The notes below the pieces were generated by a model that ran no database searches, was not told the DNA's origin, and saw only the letters and a list, made by a program, of their open reading frames with translations. Below, piece after piece: positions 7,426 to 16,411 of a stretch of 64,000 bases of DNA. Within the stretch, counting starts at the first letter, position 1. Every line of letters starts with the position of its first letter. The translations under genes and the position numbers were made by a program. Origin of the DNA: Candidatus Competibacteraceae bacterium (GTDB lineage Bacteria; Pseudomonadota; Gammaproteobacteria; Competibacterales; Competibacteraceae); assembly GCA_016713505.1 (NCBI GenBank), contig JADJPA010000001.1:744001-808000 (forward strand), written 5' to 3'.

Positions 7426-9714
7426 ATGAAACCGTATCGCTGTTTGCTGTTCGCTGCTGGTCTGTGGGCCGCGGCCTCCGGCGCGCGCGCCGCGCAATTT
7501 GTCGTGCAAGACATCCAGGTCGAGGGCCTGCAACGGGTTTCCGCCGGCACGGTGTTCAACTACTTGCCCGTTCAGGTCGGTTCGACCGTTGCGGAGAAGG
7601 ATTATCCCGAGATCATCCGGGCGCTGTTTCGCACCGGTTTCTTCGCGGACGTCAATTTGGAGCGCAAGGGCAACGTGTTGGTGGTGACCGTGACCGAACG
7701 GCCGGCCATCGCCGAGGTTCGCCTGTCCGGCAACCGGGACATCAGCACCGAGGATCTGAAAAAGGCGCTGACCGGCGTCGGATTGGCGGAAGGCCGAGTG
7801 TTCGACCGATCGTTGCTGGATAAAGTCGAACAGGAATTACTGCAACAGTATTACAGCCGGGGGCGCTACGGAGTTCGGGTCAAGAGTCAGGTGCAAGCGC
7901 TGGAGCGCAACCGGGTGGCGATCGCCATCGACATCGCGGAAGGCGCGGTGGCCAGCATCAACCGAATCAACATCATCGGTAACAAGGCGTTCAGCGAGAA
8001 GGAGCTTTTGAAACAATTGCAGTCGTCCACGAGCGGCTGGTTCTCGTTTTTCACCAAGGACGATCAATATTCCAAGCAGAAGCTGGCGGCCGACATCGAA
8101 AGTCTGCGCTCTTTCTATCTGGATCGGGGCTATCTCAAGTTCAACGTCGAATCGACCCAGGTCTCGATCACCCCGGACAAGCAGGATGTGTACATCACCG
8201 TCAACATCAATGAAGGCGAGCGTTACACCCTGGAAGATGTGGCCTTGTCAGGCAACTTCGGCGTCGTCCCGGAGCAGGACTTGCGCAAGCTGATCACCAT
8301 CAAGCAGGGGGACACCTTTTCCCGCGCCAAGATGGCCGAGGTCGCCAAGAAAATGAGCGAGCGCCTGGGCGAGGAAGGCTATGCCTTCGCCAATGTCAAT
8401 ACCGTGCCGCGCCTGGACGACGAAAACAAGAAAGTCGCGATCAATTTCGCAATCGATCCAGGCCGGCGGGTTTACGTGCGCCGCATCAACTTTCAGGGTA
8501 ACAGCAAAACCCAAGATGAAGTGCTGCGCCGGGAGTTGCGGCAAACCGAGGGCGGATGGATTTCGGGCAAGGATCTCGAACGTTCCAAGACCCGCTTGCA
8601 ACGTCTGGATTACCTAGAAAGCGTCAATGTCGAAACGCCCGCCGTACCCGGCACCAACGATCAGGTGGACGTGAACTACACGATCGTCGAACGCTCCTCC
8701 AACAGCGTGATGTTCGGCATCGGTTACGGCCAAGAATCGGGTTTGTTGCTCAACGCCAGTCTGACCCAGAACAACTTTTTGGGGACCGGCAATCAGTTGG
8801 GTATCGTCTTCAACAACAGCGACATCGGCCAAAACTACAACATTTCCTTTAACAATCCTTATTATACGCTAGACGGCGTCAGCCTCGGTTTCCGGCTGTT
8901 CTACCGGGCCATCGACAGCTCCCAGCTCAACACCTCCAACTACACGCAGAACATTTACGGCGGCCAGATCAATTTCGGCTTTCCGTTGAACGAATTCGAT
9001 ACGTTGCGCCTCAGCCCCGGCTACGAACACATCTGGTTCGACACCCAAACGGACACCGCGCCCGAAGTGGTGGATTATCTGCGCAAGCACGGTGATTCCT
9101 ACGATCAATTCAAGCTGGATGGCGGTTGGGCGCACGATACCCGCGACCGGGCTATTTTTCCGACCAGCGGCAGCCTGAACCAGCTCTCGGCGCAAGTCGC
9201 CCTACCCGGTAGCACGGCGGAATTTTATAAATTGAATTACCGAGGCGTCGCTTATTTCCCGTTCGCGCCCTGGCTGACGTGGTCGCTTGGCGGTGAGGTC
9301 GGCTATGGCAACGGCTACGGCGGTACCGACGGCCTGCCCTTTTTCGAAAACTTTTATGCGGGCGGCTTGCGGTCGGTGCGAGGTTATAAAGCCAATACGC
9401 TGGGGCCTCGCTATAGTAATAACGATCCCAGCGGGGGCGCGTTCAAGACGATTGCCAGCACCCAATTGATTTTCCCGGTGCCTTTCGTTGAAAAATCCGA
9501 AAATGTGCGGGTGGCGGCGTTCCTGGACGCCGGTAACGTTTTTTCGACCGTGGATGGCTTCGATGCCGGCGAATTGCGCTATTCCGTCGGCCTTTCAGGG
9601 ACATGGATCTCTCCGTTTGGCCCTTTGGTATTAAGCGTTGCCGCGCCGCTCAATGAAAAAGACGGTGATGAAACGGAAGCCTTCCAATTCTCGTTCGGCA
9701 TTCCGATTAATTGA
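7426..9714 (+). CDS. bamA: Outer membrane protein assembly factor BamA
   Basis: Omp85-family core of the BAM complex, which folds beta-barrel proteins into the outer membrane. The 762 residues comprise a signal peptide (cleavage about residue 23, after ARA), five POTRA domains (to about residue 420) and a 16-strand barrel. The lid-loop signature survives as GGLRSVRGYKANTLGPR (about residues 646-662). The C-terminal residues FQFSFGIPIN end in an aromatic-rich strand, though not in the usual terminal Phe. It follows rseP and precedes skp, as in other gammaproteobacteria. Confidence 0.97.
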   Translation: MKPYRCLLFAAGLWAAASGARAAQFVVQDIQVEGLQRVSAGTVFNYLPVQVGSTVAEKDYPEIIRALFRTGFFADVNLERKGNVLVVTVTERPAIAEVRLSGNRDISTEDLKKALTGVGLAEGRVFDRSLLDKVEQELLQQYYSRGRYGVRVKSQVQALERNRVAIAIDIAEGAVASINRINIIGNKAFSEKELLKQLQSSTSGWFSFFTKDDQYSKQKLAADIESLRSFYLDRGYLKFNVESTQVSITPDKQDVYITVNINEGERYTLEDVALSGNFGVVPEQDLRKLITIKQGDTFSRAKMAEVAKKMSERLGEEGYAFANVNTVPRLDDENKKVAINFAIDPGRRVYVRRINFQGNSKTQDEVLRRELRQTEGGWISGKDLERSKTRLQRLDYLESVNVETPAVPGTNDQVDVNYTIVERSSNSVMFGIGYGQESGLLLNASLTQNNFLGTGNQLGIVFNNSDIGQNYNISFNNPYYTLDGVSLGFRLFYRAIDSSQLNTSNYTQNIYGGQINFGFPLNEFDTLRLSPGYEHIWFDTQTDTAPEVVDYLRKHGDSYDQFKLDGGWAHDTRDRAIFPTSGSLNQLSAQVALPGSTAEFYKLNYRGVAYFPFAPWLTWSLGGEVGYGNGYGGTDGLPFFENFYAGGLRSVRGYKANTLGPRYSNNDPSGGAFKTIASTQLIFPVPFVEKSENVRVAAFLDAGNVFSTVDGFDAGELRYSVGLSGTWISPFGPLVLSVAAPLNEKDGDETEAFQFSFGIPIN

Positions 9715-9778
9715 AGCCGGTCGGGGAATGGGTTTTTGGTGGTTTGTTTGCAATAGTTCGCTGATGGAGGTATCGATT

Positions 9779-10285
9779 TTGAAGCTCTTGAAAACTCTGA
9801 TGGTTGCAACGGCGCTGTCGCTGCCGTTTTTGCCGGTGCAGGCGGCCGAATTGAAGATTGGTTTCGTCAGCATCGCTGAGATTCTGAAAAGCGCCCCGCA
9901 GGCGGAAGCCGCCAGCAAGCGGCTGGAAAAGGAATTCGCCCCCCGGCAGAAGGGCTTGGTCGAAGCGCAGAAAGCGCTGCGCAAACAGGAAGAACGCTTG
10001 TCCAAGGACGGCGCGGTAATGGGCGACAGCCAGCGCCGGAGCCTGGAGGGCGATATCCGCAATCAGGCGCGCGAGCTGAAGCGGACCAGCGATGAATTCC
10101 GCGAAGATTTCAACCTGCGCCGCAACGAGGAATTGGGCAAGTTTCAAAAGGAGGTGCTGGAGGTGATCAACGGGGTTGCCAAGGAAGAAGGCTTCGATCT
10201 GATCGTCAATGACGGCGCGACGCTGTATGTCAGTTCGCAGGTGGACGTGACCAAAAAAGTTCTCAGCCGCCTGACCTCCAAGTAA
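9779..10285 (+). CDS. skp: Periplasmic OMP chaperone Skp (OmpH)
   Basis: Trimeric jellyfish-shaped chaperone that carries unfolded outer-membrane proteins across the periplasm to BamA. The start is a TTG: GGAGG (9766-9770) lies eight bases upstream, and the resulting MKLLKTLMVATALSLPFLPV stretch is a perfect signal peptide ending at QAA (about residue 22). In-frame ATGs at 9764 and farther upstream overlap that ribosome site or the bamA end. The mature part is a charged helical hairpin (about residues 50-125) flanked by the beta trimerisation residues. Total 168 residues, typical for Skp (161). Confidence 0.93.
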   Translation: MKLLKTLMVATALSLPFLPVQAAELKIGFVSIAEILKSAPQAEAASKRLEKEFAPRQKGLVEAQKALRKQEERLSKDGAVMGDSQRRSLEGDIRNQARELKRTSDEFREDFNLRRNEELGKFQKEVLEVINGVAKEEGFDLIVNDGATLYVSSQVDVTKKVLSRLTSK

Positions 10286-10290
10286 CCACG

Positions 10291-11322
10291 ATGCCCACGC
10301 TGGGGGAGGTCGCCGCGGTCGCCAACCTACGCTTGCAAGGCTGCGAGGCCGCGACGGTCGTCACCGGAGTGGCTCCCTTGCATCAGGCCGGACCCGGCTA
10401 CATCAGCTTTTTGACCCATCCGCGCTACCGCCAGTATTTGGCGGCCACCCGCGCCGCCGCGGTTATCCTGTCGGCCGAAGACGCCGCCGGTTGTCCCGCG
10501 CCCGCGCTGGTGGCCGATAATCCTCAAGTCGCCTACGCGCGGGCGGCCACCCTGTTCGAACCGGCGCCGCCGGCCGAAACCGGCGTTCATCCCACTGCCT
10601 GGGTGAATCCCAGCGCTCGCATCGCGGCCGATGCCTGGATCGGACCGCAGTGCACGGTCGAAGCGGGTGCGGTGATCGAGGCCGGCGTTTTCGTGGGACC
10701 CAATTGCGTCATCGGCGCGGGGGCCACGCTGGGGGAAAACACCCGTTTGGTGGCTCAGGTGACGGTTTGCCATCGGGTTCGGCTCGGCCGCCGGGTTTTG
10801 GTGCATCCGGGAGCGGTGATCGGCAGCGACGGTTTTGGGTTGGCGCTCGATCGAGGGGGGCGTTGGCTCAAGATTCCCCAGCTCGGCAGCGTGCTGGTTG
10901 GCGATGATGTGGAAATCGGCGCCAACACCACCATCGACCGCGGCGCTTTGGAAGATACCGTGATCGAAGAGGGTGTGAAGTTGGACAATCAAATCCAAGT
11001 CGCTCACAACGTGCGGATCGGCGCTCACAGCGCATTGGCGGGTTGCGTCGGCATCGCCGGCAGCGTCCGCGTCGGACGCCACTGCATGGTGGGCGGCGGG
11101 GTTGGAATCGCCGGCCATCTGGAAATCGCGGATCGGGTTCAGGTGACTGGTATGTCGCTGGTGACGAAATCCATTGTCGAGTCCGGTATCTATTCCTCGG
11201 GGTTGGCGGTGGAGTCGAACCGGACCTGGAACAAGATCAGCGCGCGCCTGCGTCAGTTGGATGGCCTGTTCCGACGCGTGACGGCCTTGGAAAAAACAAT
11301 CGACCAAGACGGCTCCACTTGA
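10291..11322 (+). CDS. lpxD: UDP-3-O-acylglucosamine N-acyltransferase
   Basis: Third step of lipid A synthesis: transfers a 3-hydroxyacyl chain from ACP to the 2-amino group. The 343-residue protein has an N-terminal uridine-binding domain (about residues 1-95) followed by left-handed beta-helix hexapeptide repeats (about residues 100-290), visible as repeated I-G-x-x-x-x units such as WIGPQCTVEAGAVIEAG. GSDGFGLA and QVAHNVRIGAHSALAG match the LpxD active-site region with the catalytic His. Five bases separate it from skp. It uses products of the FabZ-linked pathway encoded next. Confidence 0.96.
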   Translation: MPTLGEVAAVANLRLQGCEAATVVTGVAPLHQAGPGYISFLTHPRYRQYLAATRAAAVILSAEDAAGCPAPALVADNPQVAYARAATLFEPAPPAETGVHPTAWVNPSARIAADAWIGPQCTVEAGAVIEAGVFVGPNCVIGAGATLGENTRLVAQVTVCHRVRLGRRVLVHPGAVIGSDGFGLALDRGGRWLKIPQLGSVLVGDDVEIGANTTIDRGALEDTVIEEGVKLDNQIQVAHNVRIGAHSALAGCVGIAGSVRVGRHCMVGGGVGIAGHLEIADRVQVTGMSLVTKSIVESGIYSSGLAVESNRTWNKISARLRQLDGLFRRVTALEKTIDQDGST

Positions 11323-11334
11323 GAGGGTTAAGCC

Positions 11335-11784
11335 TTGGAAATCATGGAAATCAAGGAAATTCTGGAATATTTGCCCCATCGTTATCCCTTTTTGCTGATC
11401 GACCGGGTGCTGGCGCTGGAACCGGGTCAGTCGCTGATCGGCCTCAAGAACGTCAGCTTCAACGAACCTTATTTTTTGGGGCACTTCCCGCAGCGGCCGA
11501 TCATGCCCGGTGTGTTAATCCTGGAGGCGCTGGCTCAAGCGACCGGCGTGCTGGCGTTCAAGAGCGAGAGCGAGCGGCCCGACCATCGCTCCATGTATTA
11601 TCTAGTGGGCGTCGATAACGCTCGCTTCAAACGGCCGGTCGAACCGGGCGATCAGTTGATCCTGGGCGTTCGGGTGGATCGCATCAAACGCGGGGTGGGC
11701 AAGTTCGTCTGTGAAGCCAAGGTGGATGGCCAGTTGGTGGCGTCCGCCGATGTGATGTGCGCCAAGCGGGATATCGAACCGTGA
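11335..11784 (+). CDS. fabZ: 3-hydroxyacyl-[ACP] dehydratase FabZ
   Basis: Hot-dog-fold enzyme that dehydrates 3-hydroxyacyl-ACP in type II fatty acid synthesis, competing with LpxA/LpxD for 3-hydroxyacyl-ACP. The 149 residues include LPHRYPFLLIDRV and the active-site segment HFPQRPIMPGVLILEALAQ, with catalytic His50 and Glu64. Start is TTG at 11335, seven bases after GAGAGGG (11321-11327); the ATG at 11344 is the alternative. The stop overlaps the GTG of lpxA (GTGA at 11781). Confidence 0.96.
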   Translation: MEIMEIKEILEYLPHRYPFLLIDRVLALEPGQSLIGLKNVSFNEPYFLGHFPQRPIMPGVLILEALAQATGVLAFKSESERPDHRSMYYLVGVDNARFKRPVEPGDQLILGVRVDRIKRGVGKFVCEAKVDGQLVASADVMCAKRDIEP

Positions 11785-12554
11785 TCGACCCGCGCGCCGT
11801 GGTGGACCCGTCGGCTCGTCTGGCGCCGGATGTGACGGTGGGGCCATTTTCGGTGATCGGCGCGGAAGTGGAAATCGACGCCGGAACCTGGATCGGTCCG
11901 CATGTGGTGATTCAGGGCCCAACCCATATCGGTTGCGACAACCGGATTTTTCAGTTCGCTTCGCTGGGCGAAATGCCGCAAGACAAGAAGTATGGCGGCG
12001 AGCCGACCCGGTTGGACATCGGGGATCGCAACACCATCCGCGAGTTCGTGACCATCAATCGCGGTACCGCGCAGGACGCCGGCCTGACCCGGCTGGGTGA
12101 TGACAACTGGATCATGGCTTACGTTCATATCGCCCATGATTGCATGGTGGGCGACCGCACGATTTTCGCCAATGGAGCTTCGCTGGCGGGCCACGTCCAC
12201 ATCGAGGACGATGTGGTCTTGGGGGGGTTTGCCCTGGTGTATCAATTCACCCGGCTGGGAATGCACAGCTTTTGCGGCTTCGCCTGCGGCGTGCATCGCG
12301 ACGTGCCGCCTTATGTCACCGTAGCCGGCTATCGCGCCGAGCCTTACGGGATCAACGCCGAAGGCCTACGCCGCCGCGATTTTTCCGATGAGGAAATTCA
12401 GGCGATCCGCCGGGCCTATAAAGTGATTTATCGGGCCAATCTGCGCTTGGAGGAAGCCGTGGAAAAGGTGCGGGACATGACGGCGGAATGGCCGCGCTTG
12501 CACATTCTGGCCGACTTCCTGGCGGCCCCGTCCCGCAACGGTATCGTGCGCTAG
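11781..12554 (+). CDS. lpxA: UDP-N-acetylglucosamine O-acyltransferase
   Basis: First step of lipid A synthesis: moves 3-hydroxyacyl from ACP to O3 of UDP-GlcNAc. Starting at the GTG that overlaps the fabZ stop, the protein has 257 residues (E. coli 262). Hexapeptide repeats fill about residues 5-185. VHIAHDCMVGD carries the catalytic His, and the C-terminal helical part contains GLRRRDFSDEEI. The frame is open eight codons farther upstream inside fabZ, but the conserved N-terminus fits this GTG. Confidence 0.95.
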   Translation: MIDPRAVVDPSARLAPDVTVGPFSVIGAEVEIDAGTWIGPHVVIQGPTHIGCDNRIFQFASLGEMPQDKKYGGEPTRLDIGDRNTIREFVTINRGTAQDAGLTRLGDDNWIMAYVHIAHDCMVGDRTIFANGASLAGHVHIEDDVVLGGFALVYQFTRLGMHSFCGFACGVHRDVPPYVTVAGYRAEPYGINAEGLRRRDFSDEEIQAIRRAYKVIYRANLRLEEAVEKVRDMTAEWPRLHILADFLAAPSRNGIVR

Positions 12555-12564
12555 CGACGCCTTC

Positions 12565-13731
12565 ATGCACATCGCGCTCGTCGCCGGCGAACTGTCGGGC
12601 GATCTGCTGGGGGGCGACCTGATCGCGGCCTTGAAGGCGCGCTATCCCCAGGCCCGGTTCAGCGGTGTCGGCGGTCCCGCCATGATCGGGCAAGGCTTCC
12701 AGTCGTTGGTGCCGCTGGAGCGATTGGCGGTGATGGGTTTGGTGGAAGTGTTGCGTCATTTGCCCGAATTAATTGGTATCCGCCGCCGGCTGTACCGACA
12801 GCTCATCGCCGATCCCCCCCAAGTTTTCATCGGCATCGACGCGCCGGATTTCAATCTGGGACTGGAGCGCCGGCTCCGCGTTCGCGGCATTCCTACCGTC
12901 CATTATGTCAGCCCTTCGGTTTGGGCTTGGCGGCCGTGGCGAGTGCGCAAAATCGCCCGAGCCGTCGATTTGATGTTGACCCTGCTGCCCTTTGAAGCGG
13001 CGTTTTATCACCGGCATGGCGTGACGGTCTGCCACGTGGGCCATCCGCTGGCGGATCTGATTCCCCAGCGCAGCGCTAGTGGAACGGCAAGACAGAGGCT
13101 GGAGCTCGCTTTTCCGGCTGAAACTCGCGTCGTGGCGCTGCTGCCCGGCAGCCGGATGGGCGAAATCGCGCGGATGGGTGCGCTGTTCCTGGAAACCGCC
13201 AACTGGTTGCAAGCCCGACGTCCCGCGCTGCATTTTCTGATTCCGGCGGCGACGGCGCGGCTCTACGACGAACTGGCGCGATTGCGAGCCGAACGCGCGC
13301 CAGACTTACCGCTGACGTTGGTGCGGGGGCAGTCTCGCGAGGTCATGGCCGCCGCCGATGTCGTCTTGCTGGCCTCCGGAACCGCCGCACTGGAAGCCAT
13401 GTTGCTCAAGCGGCCGATGGTGGTGGCTTATCGCGTGGCGCCGATCACGGCCTGGATCGCCCGGCGCTTGGTGACGGTTGCCCATTTCGCTTTACCCAAT
13501 TTGCTGGCCGGCCGGAGCGCGGTTCCTGAGTTTTTTCAGGACGCCGCCACGGTGGCGAACCTCGGGCCAGCGGTGCTGCGCTGGTTGGATGATGCACCGG
13601 CTCGGGCGGAGCTGGAGGCGACGTTCGATGGGCTTCACAATCGGTTGCGCCGCGACGCCAGCCACAGGGCTGCCGAGGCCATTGTGGAGTTATTGCAGCG
13701 GAAGGGCGCTGGCGCCGTCGAGGAGTGTTGA
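12565..13731 (+). CDS. lpxB: Lipid-A-disaccharide synthase
   Basis: GT19 glycosyltransferase that joins UDP-2,3-diacylglucosamine and lipid X at the inner membrane. The 388 residues show the family start ALVAGELSGDLLGG, then GVGGPAM, VHYVSPSVWAWRPWR (about residues 112-126) and, in the nucleotide-binding half, LLPGSRMGEI plus LLASGTAALEAMLLKRPMVV. It closes the cluster; the usual followers rnhB and dnaE are absent. The next gene is on the opposite strand, 25 bases away. Confidence 0.96.
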   Translation: MHIALVAGELSGDLLGGDLIAALKARYPQARFSGVGGPAMIGQGFQSLVPLERLAVMGLVEVLRHLPELIGIRRRLYRQLIADPPQVFIGIDAPDFNLGLERRLRVRGIPTVHYVSPSVWAWRPWRVRKIARAVDLMLTLLPFEAAFYHRHGVTVCHVGHPLADLIPQRSASGTARQRLELAFPAETRVVALLPGSRMGEIARMGALFLETANWLQARRPALHFLIPAATARLYDELARLRAERAPDLPLTLVRGQSREVMAAADVVLLASGTAALEAMLLKRPMVVAYRVAPITAWIARRLVTVAHFALPNLLAGRSAVPEFFQDAATVANLGPAVLRWLDDAPARAELEATFDGLHNRLRRDASHRAAEAIVELLQRKGAGAVEEC

Positions 13732-13756
13732 GCGAACTCGTCCGTTAAAAGGAGCC

Positions 13757-16309
13757 CTAGCGAGAAGCAGCGTCTTGACCGGAGCGCGACCAACGGTCGC
13801 GGCGCTGCACCTGTTGGGCACCGCAGCCGTTGGCCTTGATGCAAGGGCCGGCCAAGCCGCCGAGCGCCTGATTGACGCTGTCGAGACCGCGCTGGATTTC
13901 GGTCCCCACCGAGGCGCTGGTACGGCCCACCCAGTTCCCGAAATTTTCAGCGTCGCGACGGATGCCGGTTACCGGGCGCCCGTACTCCTTCCGACCAGCG
14001 GATACTGCATTCTGAGAGCGAACGGCAGCGGCCGATGAAAGCGCTGGAACCGGTCGGGCCACCGTCGTTGCCGGTGGAGACGTGGGTCGGCTGACCAACT
14101 CGATAGCCGGCTTGACGCGCGCTGCGGGCTCAGCAAAGGTTGCGGTGGCGCGGCTGACTAACTCCAGCGGCGGTTGCTCGGAGGCTGCCGGGAGCCTGGC
14201 GCTATCGGCGTGGCTGACCAACTCGATGGGCGGCAAGGCCGCAGAACGCCGGCTCGGGTGAGTGGCGCGGGCGGCTGGCGGACGCGCTGCAAGCGTTTTT
14301 GGCGTGGCGCGTTCGCGCGCGACTGGAGAGGTGATCTGGCGAGAGCGCTGCCCGACCGTGACTTTTTCGGGAGAAAGCGACGGCCGGGTGATCGCCAGCG
14401 GCCTATCCGCCGATTTTGGGGTCGATTTCACGACGGAAATGATTTTCACCGGGGCTGGAGCGAGCGGTGAAACGCCAGCGGGGGCGGTGGCGGGAGGCGA
14501 TGCTCTGACGCTCTTTTCAGCCGGTTCGGTCGGCTCGCTCTTGGCGGGGGCCGCTGCTGCACGGTTCCAGCTCGTTGCTTTCTTAGGCGTGGTCGCCGGA
14601 TTAGCCGGTATGGGCTTTTCCGCTACGAGGGGAGCGAGGTTGGTTTTTGGTGGAGCAGCGCGCCTCGCTCGTAGGGAGGGTTTGAGGCTGGCTGCGCCAT
14701 GCACGATTGCCTCCGGCCTGGCTTTCGGCGAGAGTAAAGCGGGTTCGGCTTGCGGCGTGGCTTCGACGATGGACTCATCGGCCGTCGGTGGGGCAGGTTC
14801 CGCCGGAACCGCAAACGTGGGCGCGGTTTCAGTGGCGGTGTTTTGAGAGGCTTCAGAAGATGGGCTCGCGATCGATGTGGATCGATCCTGCCGCGTTTCG
14901 TCGGTTGCCCGGTCCGTCCCTGGCTCCTCGGCCAGCGGCGGTTGCGCCGGAGGCGTTGGAGCGGATTGAGAGGCGGCCAACTCGGCTGCGGATGGGGCGG
15001 GCGCGGACGGCGGCGCGGGCGGCGCTGCCGGAGCGGCGGCTGGGGGAGCCGCGGCCTCTGGGGCGGTCGAGTTCGCTACCGTGTTCGACCGGTCAGGCGC
15101 GGTGGGAAGCTCTGGCGTGGTAAGGGCCACATGGGGTGGTTCGGGTTGCGCGAGTTGACCGGGCCGGATGACGACGGCCAGGGCCAAGGCGGCCGCCAGC
15201 CCGGACAGAGCGATCAAACCGATGGCTCGACGTGACCGAGATCGACCCGAAGAACCGGCGCGGCGGGGATGCCGGTTCGGTGGCCTGTCAGGCGGCGAGG
15301 TCAGGTCGTCCGGCACGCTCAGCGCGGCGGGTTGCTTGGAGCGCACCGTGTCCAAGATCGCCCGGATGGCCGCGCTGGAGGCGGGACGATCGGCGGGATC
15401 GCGCGCCAGTAGCCGGTCGAGCAGGTCGATCAACAGCAGAGGCGCTTCGTTTCGGGCTCGCGCGGCGCGCGCCGGTACGGTCCAGAATTCGATGGAGCGC
15501 CGCACCTGCTCTCGTTCGCTATCGCTCAAACCACCCAGACGCTCACGATGCTGGCCGGCTCCTTCCTGGCCGTGCAGGGCCAGCAGTTGGCCGAGCCGGC
15601 GCTGGGCGGCGGTGGTCGGCTGTGCGGTGATCAACGTGAACAGCAACAGCCCCAAGGCATAATAGTCGGCGCGAAAATCGACGGCGTATTCACAGCCCTT
15701 GGCGCCGCGGCGGACCGGGAGCAATTGTTCCGGCGCCATGGTGGCGGGGGTGCCGATAAAAGAGCGGGTGCTATCGCCATCTTCCCGCTTCAGCGAACCG
15801 AAATCGGCCAGCTTGAGAACAGCGCCCTGGTCGCCAACCAAAATGTTGCTAAATTTAAGATCGCGATAAACGAACCCGGCGCGGTGAATCACCTCCAGAC
15901 CGGCCAGAATTTGTTCGGCCCAATCGAGAATGCGGGATAGCTCGGGCGGCTCTCCCTCCCAGCGCGCTTGCGCCAGCCATTGCCCGAGGTTGGCCTGCAT
16001 CCGCTCCAGGACCAAAACAGGTTGGCCGTTCACTTGATCGTGAGCAAATAAAGTGACAATGTGCCGAGCTTGTTCGGGGTCCAAGCCATCCAGAAAGCTG
16101 ATCTCGCGCTCCAGATGGGCGCGCCAGTGGCCGTGGAGGCTGGGGTCGGCCTGCGACATGGCCTCGGTGTTGATGATTTTCAGGGCGACGGCGCGGCCGG
16201 AGGGATCGACGGCGGCCCACACCTGGCCGTAGCTGCCGGCGCCGCTGGACAGCACGGAGCCGAGCCGGTATTCACGGCCCGCAATCACGATCCGTTCGCC
16301 GTTTTGCAT
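13757..16309 (-). CDS. Membrane-anchored serine/threonine protein kinase with long Pro/Ala-rich tail
   Basis: Hanks-type kinase of 850 residues. The kinase domain spans about residues 12-320, with glycine loop GAGSYG (23-28), Lys44 in VALK, Glu69 of helix C, catalytic YRD (Tyr replaces the usual His; Asp150), Asn155, DFG (169-171) and MAPE (191-194). All residues needed for catalysis are there. A basic linker and one membrane helix (about 362-381) follow, then about 470 residues rich in Pro, Ala, Ser and Thr, presumably extracytoplasmic. No PASTA repeats are visible. Near the end are three roughly 20-residue repeats around the motif ELVS, then a more ordered terminus with a two-Cys CIKANGCG. 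It is divergent from the SEDS/FHA operon, its likely partner. The target is unknown. Confidence 0.92.
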   Translation of the reverse strand: MQNGERIVIAGREYRLGSVLSSGAGSYGQVWAAVDPSGRAVALKIINTEAMSQADPSLHGHWRAHLEREISFLDGLDPEQARHIVTLFAHDQVNGQPVLVLERMQANLGQWLAQARWEGEPPELSRILDWAEQILAGLEVIHRAGFVYRDLKFSNILVGDQGAVLKLADFGSLKREDGDSTRSFIGTPATMAPEQLLPVRRGAKGCEYAVDFRADYYALGLLLFTLITAQPTTAAQRRLGQLLALHGQEGAGQHRERLGGLSDSEREQVRRSIEFWTVPARAARARNEAPLLLIDLLDRLLARDPADRPASSAAIRAILDTVRSKQPAALSVPDDLTSPPDRPPNRHPRRAGSSGRSRSRRAIGLIALSGLAAALALAVVIRPGQLAQPEPPHVALTTPELPTAPDRSNTVANSTAPEAAAPPAAAPAAPPAPPSAPAPSAAELAASQSAPTPPAQPPLAEEPGTDRATDETRQDRSTSIASPSSEASQNTATETAPTFAVPAEPAPPTADESIVEATPQAEPALLSPKARPEAIVHGAASLKPSLRARRAAPPKTNLAPLVAEKPIPANPATTPKKATSWNRAAAAPAKSEPTEPAEKSVRASPPATAPAGVSPLAPAPVKIISVVKSTPKSADRPLAITRPSLSPEKVTVGQRSRQITSPVARERATPKTLAARPPAARATHPSRRSAALPPIELVSHADSARLPAASEQPPLELVSRATATFAEPAARVKPAIELVSRPTSPPATTVARPVPALSSAAAVRSQNAVSAGRKEYGRPVTGIRRDAENFGNWVGRTSASVGTEIQRGLDSVNQALGGLAGPCIKANGCGAQQVQRRDRWSRSGQDAASR

Positions 16310-16361
16310 GATGGGTTCTCCGGGCTGCCGTCCTTAGAGGGCGGTGACTCAGTAAACTAAT

Positions 16362-16375
16362 CCCCGCTGGCGGGG
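16362..16375. promoter_or_regulatory. Short palindrome in the divergent kinase/SEDS promoter region
   Basis: The only 84-base gap between the divergent kinase gene and the 16412 gene contains a perfect 5-bp inverted repeat CCCCG-CTGG-CGGGG. It could be an operator or a small hairpin in either leader. No clear -10/-35 pair was recognised; the function is a guess. Confidence 0.25.
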
Positions 16376-16411
16376 TCAAGCGATTTCGCTATTGTGTCAT
16401 TATTTTCCACC

